Shown here one piece after another: positions 55,990 to 64,000 of a stretch of 64,000 nucleotides of DNA; position 1 is the stretch's first letter, and every line of letters begins with the position of its first letter. The translations under genes and the position numbers were made by a program. The notes beneath the pieces are model-generated. The model was not told where the DNA came from. It worked only from the letters and a program-made list of their open reading frames with translations, and ran no database searches. This DNA comes from Schistosoma haematobium (lineage: Eukaryota; Platyhelminthes; Trematoda; Strigeidida; Schistosomatidae): the NCBI RefSeq assembly GCF_000699445.3, contig NC_067196.1, positions 27,173,116 through 27,237,115 of the forward strand, given 5' to 3'.

Positions 55990-57489
55990 CAAAAATAAAC
56001 CGTAATATTGTTCTTTGTATGAATCTTCCGAACGAAGATTTCGTAATCATTATCAACAAGTCAGTTTCAAATGAATGACGGTTTAGATAATTACCTCATG
56101 TTTTCGTTCACGAAGATGGGCTTGTAAGGACAGGAGATTTCCAGACCAAGAACGGGTTTAGGATACAATTTTTTTGAGATAATAACATTAAGGAAACAGT
56201 TGAAACTCAAAACATTTTCTCACTTAATGATTATTTTTGATTGGTCATGAGGTACAGTACTGTATAAATGATTTAGCTTTTCATTGAAGTGTGTCTGGCC
56301 AGAGCTAATGAATTTCTACGTGTGTATAACGGTTGTATATGTTCACTTTTATGCTAAATCAATAATAATGTGTTGTTGTTCCAGTATGGCCATTTATTAT
56401 AGGCAGTCGCTGAATAGTCAGATTGACTTCGAAGGCACATTGATATATATCTAGTTAGGTACTCACCACAAAGCATAAACTCAGTGTAATCTGAGGGGGA
56501 CGCACCATTTTCATCCAGTTCAAGTTAACCAACTAATCACACAAATTTGAACAACCTGTAAACCATGGGATTGGTTTGTAAGTTGTTTTTCGGATTTGTT
56601 GTAGGGACAATCTGTAGAACACATTAATCGACATCTTAGTTGTGAAAAGTGTTTTCACACCTCGCGGTGCTTCAGTTTTCCTTTCTATGGACTATGCACT
56701 TGAAAAAGTTGGAGATGAGCGTTTCGTGATCGTCCCTATATCACCCACTCAAGACCTTTCTGTAACAACTTCTAGCTTCAGTTATCGTATTGTCCCGATC
56801 TCACATTCGTGTTATTCATATCTCTCTTCGATTGCTTTATTTAATAACTGTGATTAAGGAGTCACCGGACTATGCTGTTTTTTGTTTTCCTTTTTAGCAT
56901 TGTTTATGTTGCTTCTCACGCTCCTTTAGCATTCAAAGTACCTTCAGTGTAGATCTGAATACCTACGCTTCATAATTTGTCTCTCAAAGTGTTCTATATC
57001 AGGACTGATCAATATGTAAACATACATCAACGAAACTGCAAAATATCTGATTAAGACAGTTTTATATTGGTTTAGTTTGCTGTACAAGAAATAGCTCCAT
57101 AAATCATCGTTGTTAATTTTGTCAATCTAAACGAATTACCTTTTACTTTCATTAAATCCACACATTTGTGTAGAAGCCAACGGATGTATCTAGTCAGCCA
57201 AAATTATATTTTCAACCCTTGTTGTATCCAATATCAAGTTGGATATCCATCATTCAGGTCTTGGTTTTGCATACTTTAAAGCCTTGTATACAAAGGTTTT
57301 GTAATTGTGAGCGACGACAACACTAAGAGGGACGATGTTATAGGAGAAAGAATTTTTTTAACCCAGACTCATGGAATTATTTTCAAATTAACCATCTAGT
57401 TGTGTTCACGAAAAGTCTTTTAAAATGAGGAGTCGCTTTTCTAAATAGCAGATATAATGTCCTTGCGATCAATTTACCTGTAAAATCAT
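55990..57489. other. AT-rich sequence, nothing recognised
   Basis: Only short frames without family features. Confidence 0.45.
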
Positions 57490-57850
57490 ATCCAAAATCT
57501 TTGGTTTGAAGATGCCACAGGTATTCAGAGTTTGACAACGCTTTAACCAGTAACATCTAGTATGAAGCGCACCCACCTAGTGAAATCAAAAGACAGAAGC
57601 GAGGAGGTTCGAAGATATATTTGATAGGCTATCAATATATCGTGAACCGACTGATCTAATCTGGCTAGCGATTGCAGGGGATGTTGAGCACGGCGTTCCC
57701 ATTCGTGATCTGGTGAGGATGCACGACCGGGCGCCTTCAGCTAGGTGAGTCCATTAAAACTAATGTGGTCAGCATCCAATGTTGAAGACTTACAAAGCTA
57801 CTTATTTCAGGGATTTATTTACCGCTACAAAATAATTGTCCAAAATTAAC
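57490..57850 (+). repeat. repeat family D, copy 2
   Basis: It shares with copy 1 'atgccacaggtattcagag', 'gtgatctggtg', 'gaccgggcgccttcag' and 'gatttatttaccgctacaa', in the same order and spacing. Confidence 0.6.
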
Positions 57851-60211
57851 AGCTTTTGTAATATTTCGATAGCGGTACTGAACTTGCTAGTTTTAATGGT
57901 CACTGACTAACTGGAGGCGTCTAAACAAGCATCCGTCTCAGATCACTTTCCAACCTGCCGTGGAACTATTCTCATGCACTGGATTTTTCACAACAATATC
58001 CTAAATATGTATTGAAGATAGAACTTATTCGTAACCATCATTTTCATAAGACAAAGTGTTTTTAATGTCTTACATAACATCAACTATTCTTTATGACTTC
58101 ACTAATATATTTACATTGAGAAAAGACGATAACTGATTCGGCCTACTTTCGGAAACTGCTTATTAACCTGAGGAAAGTTAACACTGCAAATGAAATTGTG
58201 GTGAGCACATTAATTTCTTGATTAGCATGAAGTATTTACTTTTTAAACCTACCATTAAATCATAATTTCCTCTATCCCTTTTGTTTACATAAAGCAAAGC
58301 AACAAGCTGAGCCAAACGATGTCACTATAGCCAATTATAGTTTACAATTAGGTAAACTAACATTTAACGCTAGATGCTAATATTTTTCGCGCAAATAAAC
58401 CGAAATGCTAGGTGATTTACTGTGTTTATAAACAAATATTAAGTTGTCTACCTACATCACATAGCTGTTTACACAGTTTGTCAACTTGTTGTGCGAAATT
58501 AGTTGTTTTGAACAATCTTGCATACATATGAAAGTTTAAATCTTGACGCTTAATTTTATTGAGAGAAAGTTTAACAAAAACGTTGTTTTAAACCAAAGAT
58601 TAGGGCAAAATTAGGAAACAGTTGAACATTGTAGGGCCAGCGAAATGTCACTAAGCCCTAGCCAAATCATTCGGCAGTTTGGTCATTGAATATCGAGCAA
58701 ATCATCGATCCTCGTCAAGGCCAGGGACAACAAACGCGCATCACTTAATCGTATGCCATGGACAGTCTTCAAAGCATCTATGGTACCTTGATATATCGAT
58801 GGGGTAGTCCACGTAAGGTGCTGACTGTGAGGTGTGACTTCGACATTAGCTAGTTTGTCACATCATTCACGTCTAACTCGAGTAGGCCTCCAATCATTTC
58901 GACATAGATCATCTACGTTGGTGATCTACAACATTTAGCTGCACTATTTTAAAATCCATTATTTATTTTGAAATAGGTCAGGTATGAACTAAAGGAAAAT
59001 CCCTGAAACTTTAAGTTATTTGTAAGTAAATATGCCGCAATATCGAGCACTTTTCTTGACACTTTATATTACTTATTTTGTTCCAAAAGTTGAAAAGTTT
59101 GTTTGAAAGATCTGACTCTGAATTATTGGCTAGTGAAATAGTGAGTAGGTTGAGAACTAAACTGTTGTAATCGTGGTTAGTTAGATTTTGACAATACAAA
59201 CCATGGTTCTCATAGTGAAATTCAAAGGTTTCAGACTTTGAGAGTGTGGTTCTGAGCAAGAAACATCGACCCGATTCTCTTTCATTTTCAGTGATATTTT
59301 ACAAAAAAAGTCGTGTTCTAATATAAAAAGACCTCCACAAAACGCCTTAAGAAATTTACTGAGTTGTGCTAAAGTAAACTGTGATGATCAGAAGTATTCG
59401 AATTATTATACGAACTAGGAATCCCCGAAATAACGCAACTAAAACACAACAGAACTAGGCGAGCACAAACGAACGTATTACTTCTAGAATTCGAAATCAG
59501 ACAGACTTCAAGTACATAGGAATTATTAGTTCATACAAGCAACACATAAGCATTCTCCGAAATGTGTTTATTTTTATTCATTTAAAATATTTGCATCAAA
59601 TACCAAAGATTTCCTCGCGTTATCCTACCATAATCCATAAGGTCATATACATTTATATGCACACAAGACCGACGAAATTTTACGACATAAACATGATGGT
59701 CATAAAATATAATTCGGATAAATTAATGATTAACATATATGTTCTAGTAATGACCCCAGAAAATGTACTGTTTGTAATCAACATTTAGACAATTTTAGAA
59801 GGTTAAATACCATCAGAATTACACATTTATTATCTCATTCTCAACATAAAGAAATGAACACAATGAAGAAGTTTCCCATTCCATAATTTCATCTTTACAA
59901 ATAACCGAATTTTATTCTGATACAAAATCTGTCACTTAGGAATTAGTTGTACTTGTCGACAAGTTTATTCAGGAATGTTGAAGACGTAAAAAATATATGT
60001 ATAATCCAGAAAACATACAGTTATTGGGAGATATTTTCTTTCCTTCAACAAATCATCTTAACTAATAATACGCTTCATACAGGTGGAAAAAGATACTGGT
60101 TTCCATGACTCACTAGAAAATGAATAAAGAATTACCGTTTGAAGCAGTGGATACGCAGTACGAGTTTCTGTATGCAAATCAATGTGCTATATATATATAT
60201 ATATATTACAT
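57851..60211. other. mostly unrecognised, includes repeat E copy 2 and a TA run
   Basis: Repeat family E copy 2 lies at about 59756-59850 and a (TA)10 run at about 60188-60207. A slightly GC-richer, stop-rich segment at 58630-58930 may be an old repeat. Confidence 0.4.
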
Positions 60212-60815
60212 TTTATTAACGCCTGTTACTCCCAATAGAGCATAGGCCGCCGAACAGAATTCTCCAACCTACTCTGTTCCGGGCCTTCCCTTCCAGTTTT
60301 GTCCAATTTTTGTTCATTTTTCTCATGTCTGTCTCCATTTCTCAGCATAGTTTGTTCTTTGCTCTTCCTCTCCTCCTTTGGCCTTGAGGACTCCATGTAA
60401 GGGCTTGCCTTGTGACACAGTTGGGTGCTTTCCTTTACGTGCGTCCTATCCACTTCCAGCGCTTCTTCCTAATTTCTTCCTCCGCTAGGATCTGGTTTGT
60501 TCTCTCCCACAGTAGGTCGTTGCTGATAGTGTCTGGACAACGGATTCGAAGTATTTTACGTAGATAACTGTTGATAAACACTTGTATCTTCTGGATGATG
60601 GCTCTCGTAGTTCTCCAGGGTTCCTCCTCATACAGTGAAACTGTTTTGACATTTGTGTTGGAAATTCTGACCTTGGTGTTGGTTGACGATTGTTTTGAGT
60701 TCCAGATGTTTTTCAATTGTAGATATGCTGCTCTTGCTTTTCCGATCCGTGCCTTCACATCTGCATCAAATCCACCATGTTTACCAATGATACTGCCCAG
60801 ACATATAGAAGAAGA
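60212..60815 (-). mobile_element. RTE-like LINE family A, copy g (3' fragment)
   Basis: The minus strand carries the family 3' end (GGGAGTAACAGGCG near 60220-60233) and the C-terminal part back to the GSDADVK block at about 60765. Two frames, 60758-60435 and 60453-60226, are separated by a frameshift. It is moderately diverged from copies b, c and d. Confidence 0.8.
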
Positions 60816-61864
60816 ATGTTCTCAACGTAATTATTATTCTTATCATGGATGAAACTTTTCACTAGGTGTTCACTTCTTTTCTTTCTTCTCTCCCTCTAAA
60901 TAAATATTCTTAAGATTACGAAGTTTGTAATTAAGACAATAACTTGTGTTACACTTAAATTAACTTCTCAGACCCGTTTTATATTCACTATGCATATATG
61001 TCTCATACATATTGATATTTCATTATCCTTTTCACTCAATTGAGACTTTCATTGCATCACTCCAAACTGACTGCACAAACATTTATTCTAGTGTCATATC
61101 TTACTACAATAATAAGTTGTTTTTTTTAAATTATTTTTTGTTACTAATTTGACGATATATACATAGTCGTTTGTTCTTGTTTTATGTTCATAAACACGTC
61201 AATTAAACTGTTTGTGTATTTCACGTCTCCTTTATTTCTATTCCCTTATTTTCTCCATTTCCTTCTTTAAACTCAATTCAATATTCTTCTCAATTACACA
61301 GACCCGATTTTTTATTATTAATATTCTACTATTATTACTCTAAAATTTTTTTTAATATGGCAAGTAGAATGCTAACATTATTGAAAATTGTGTATTATTG
61401 GATTTTTTGAAGAAACCCGAAATGGTTTCTTCACAACACTTATGTACCCATAAGATGTTTGTGAATAATAATAATAATAATTCAGTTACACCTAATATCT
61501 AACGCAAGAATGGATTACACTAGGAACAGAAACAAGCTCAATACGAAGATCCTAATCTTCCGACGACTGTTTATTTCTGATTGGTTTACGCCGAATTAAA
61601 GGCATATTTCATTTCCCTTCTATTCTCGATTGTTTCATTTCTGTGTCAACGGGTTTTAGGGTAAACCCACTTAATCACAGACAAAGGCTCTACTAGGAAA
61701 GTTGTTTAATGAACATCATAATTCGTCTTCTTTTTTAAGTATATGTTAATAGCGTTGATTATTGTCTAAGTGAAGCATCCTGATCATATTCCCGTAATTT
61801 TCCTTTTTTAAAGTTTTAGACTGAATTTCATCAGTCTCGCTTAGCTTTTCTAACATGTTCAGAT
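60816..61864. other. AT-rich sequence, nothing recognised
   Basis: Contains a short AAT run near 61467-61480. Nothing coding was recognised. Confidence 0.45.
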
Positions 61865-62290
61865 ACTGTAGTGGACTCTGTGTACAAAATTGCTTTTAAG
61901 TAGTTTGTTGCCGAACGTGGTATCGCAGTTATCGGACAGAGTGAAGAGTCTCAGTACAGCGAAAGCACGGCTTTGAGAGAACACTTGAGGACCAGAAGAG
62001 ATGACAGTGTAGTGTCAATTACTATGTTAATTCCACATAACTTAGTCTAGCTTCTGGACAGGCCAATTTATCTATTCTTCTTGAGTCACGTTTTGACCTT
62101 GTTAATTATTTGCTTACCAACCCTGACTGTTGTTATATGAGCGTATGTGGATATAAATCTTATCCTACTCATCATATGTCTGTAGCTTATTTTTGTGTGA
62201 CTATAAATATTGATTAACGATTGATTAAATCGAGTTGGCTCACACACCTCCCCTGTGCGTCATTTCTCTTCGTTTCGACCGTCTGATTCT
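61865..62290 (+). mobile_element. possible LTR
   Basis: The segment begins near TGTAGTGGACTC, has a 'ctataaatattg' TATA-like block near 62200, and ends near GTCCAGATCA. It lies about 350 bp upstream of gag-like text. No matching target duplication and no second LTR were found. Confidence 0.25.
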
Positions 62291-62391
62291 GTCCAGATCA
62301 ATGAGTGTACAAAATATATGTATTCAAAAATCCATTCTCGTATCTGACTTATTTAATTCTGTTATTCACTAACACAATAATAATATACGAG

Positions 62392-62524
62392 GATAGCCGA
62401 CATGAATATTACAATAACATTCCTACAATACAATTGGAGTCAAATCTCAGTCCACTAAGACAGTTGAGATTGCAGAATACACCGAAAGATCCAAACGAAT
62501 TATTGAAGGCTATGTATATGCTTT
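62392..62524 (+). CDS. tentative exon of an unrecognised gene
   Basis: Reads DSRHEYYNNIPTIQL, then a polar stretch and PKDPNELLKAMYML. The proposed acceptor is ATACGAG|GATAGC and the proposed donor CTTT|GTAACT, which leaves one base. This joins in phase to the exon proposed at 63516. The product is not recognised and the upstream exons are unknown. Confidence 0.3.
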
Positions 62525-62639
62525 GTAACTTCTCACAATTAACGTACATTCCTACTGTTTATTACATTATTTTACAGTCTCTCTTTATTGCATAGATAAT
62601 GCTTTAAAGTTTGAAACTCTAAATACAGGACTCGAAGAG

Positions 62640-63345
62640 GAAAAGGAAAATACATTCAAGAAGCCGATATCAGATGACCAGCTTAACTGAATTCTACAAC
62701 AGCAGTAAGCACAACTCGATGGTGAAATGCGATTGTTAGAAAGTCTGAAGAAACAGCTCAACAGCCATTACTCGAGTTCACAGGCTATTTAAACTACTTC
62801 TTCTGACACAGTTGCCGGCAACCTCCAAGAATTCAACTGTGACCCTGAAAGTGGAAATACCTTCCTCAAGTGGTTCAAGAGTTGGAAAGATACATTTAGA
62901 ATAGAGTTCTGAAAACAAAATGACTCGTGGAAGACTCCATTGTTGATGAGTAAGTTGAAAATTAGCGAACATACACACTATGTTGACCACATATTGCCCA
63001 AGTAACTCAATTGTCAGAGATATTCAGTGAATCATCCTCATTGTCTAGTATTCGATATAAGTATCTAGATTTGGTGAAACGTGAAGCTAATGACTATGTT
63101 GTCTCAGCAAACCTCATTAACAGAGAGTGTGGACAGTTAAAGTTACCCTCAGGATGCTGAGATTAAGACCAAAAATTTAATTCGACGTCATACTCAGGAC
63201 ACTGACGTATGAGTGCAAACAGTTGCAAAACATCAAACATAACAATGAGTTAATTGGAGAAGTAAATACAAATTTAACCTTCAGTAGTGTCACTGCTATT
63301 ACATGGTTAAAGGTTCAGCAGCCAAACAACTAGTAACAAACCAAT
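62640..63345 (+). mobile_element. decayed LTR-retrotransposon gag segment
   Basis: Across shifted frames it reads DDQL..EF, then LDGEMRLLESLKKQL, a VAGNLQEFNCDPESG block and TFLKWFKSWKDTF. After these come LSEIF, a SIRYKYLDLVKREANDY block and QDAEI. The DP-x-(4-8)-F-x-x-WF pattern is that of Gypsy-type Gag in flatworms and nematodes. Many stops are present and no protease or RT follows. It sits between two putative host exons. Confidence 0.55.
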
Positions 63346-63515
63346 GACTGCTTGTCGGTTATGTGATGATTGAAATTATGTACTATTCTACCCACTTAAT
63401 TAACGCTGGCGAAAAATGACGATCGTCCACCCAATCGTACGTCCCAGCCCAAGAAGAAACAGGCGTACTCGATACATGGTGGAGTCACGTTCTCCAGGAG
63501 CACCTTTTATAACAG

Positions 63516-63878
63516 ACTACGACATTCGAAGGGAGTATGCTGCTAACCAGATTAACGACATCTCAACGCGTCTTGGCACGGTATCCGATATAACTCTGTC
63601 TAGAGAAAAGTATAGATTGCTTGGAACGTCGCCAATGGAGCCATCGACGGAGACTGCCAGAAATGCATCGAGATTTCTTTTACTTGTCAAGGAATTACAG
63701 TGTGAATTTTCCTTTAATAGAATTAACCGTAGAGGAGTTTGTTGCCAAACAGAACGACCAAACCTTGATCTTGGTCTGGATATGTTAGAAAAACTTATAA
63801 AGATGGATATACACATTAACGGTGTCTCTAATGTGTCAAATTCATCATTGGAAACCCCGATACTTGCAAAAAGAGTAG
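63516..63878 (+). CDS. tentative exon of an unrecognised gene (about 120 codons)
   Basis: A long open frame runs to 63883. If read from an internal ATG it would start at 63416. The proposed acceptor is TATAACAG|ACTACG, giving YDIRREYAANQINDIS. The text then goes through REKYRLLGTSPMEPS to a hydrophobic/charged block (ASRFLLLVKELQCEFSFNRI) and LDLGLDMLEKLIKMDIH. The donor is either GTAG|GTTAAA at 63879 (phase fits the next exon) or AGA|GTAGGT at 63875 (phase does not fit). The composition looks like host protein rather than a retroelement. No family is recognised. Confidence 0.4.
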
Positions 63879-63928
63879 GTTAAAAGTTACTAGAAAAGCT
63901 AAAGGGAAAATTTGCTTCTATTTTTCAG

Positions 63929-64000
63929 AAAAGCCTTTGTCTGCACCAACTAGTGCTGTTTCATTAAGATTCTTATTGGGATTAATTAGTCATAACAGTA
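63929..64000 (+). CDS. tentative next exon, cut by the window edge
   Basis: It follows a good acceptor (CTATTTTTCAG|AAAAGCC). Read in the phase left by the 63878 donor, it is open to the edge with KPLSAPTSAVSLRFLLGLI. The intron before it would be only 50 bp, a size known for schistosome genes near their 5' ends. Confidence 0.35.

Overview
This is an AT-rich eukaryotic window that is almost certainly from a blood fluke (Schistosoma). The evidence is tRNA-derived SINEs carrying hammerhead ribozyme cores of the kind described from schistosomes, many schistosome-type non-LTR retrotransposons, and a host gene cut into short exons with long, repeat-filled introns. The species cannot be resolved by reading alone.

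Layout. 0-29 kb is gene-poor. It holds hammerhead SINEs at 0.2-0.7, 4.7-5.0, 16.5-16.9 and 19.2 kb, and a more Sm-alpha-like hammerhead at 23.4 kb. It also holds four copies of one RTE-like LINE (family A), a 5'-truncated and a near full-length copy of a second LINE (family B), and four copies of an unnamed ~280 bp repeat. From 29.1 to 48.4 kb, minus strand, lies the only securely recognised host gene: seven C-terminal exons of a rhomboid intramembrane serine protease with an EF-hand (RHBDL/Rho-4 type). The exons join in phase into 373 codons, keep the catalytic Ser and His, and end at a stop at 29.1 kb. The N-terminal exon(s) were not found.

Five of its six introns carry something visible: a possible tRNA-like fragment; a solo LTR with a 5-bp target duplication plus a family A LINE; a Penelope-like remnant abutting a SR2-like LINE (family C); a nearly full-length family B LINE; and another family A LINE. 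From 48.4 to 62 kb I see a decayed CR1/Jockey-type LINE, two copies of a ~350 bp repeat, a pair of 152 bp inverted arms 1.5 kb apart, and another family A fragment. From 62.4 kb to the right edge there is a tentative set of plus-strand exons of an unrecognised gene, with a decayed LTR-retrotransposon gag segment in the first putative intron.

No LINE copy here appears autonomous. Each has stops, frameshifts, deletions or a changed catalytic residue. The two large family B copies share the same two internal stop codons although they sit in unrelated flanks, which suggests mobilisation in trans or a defective source copy. No CRISPR, rRNA or functional tRNA gene was seen.
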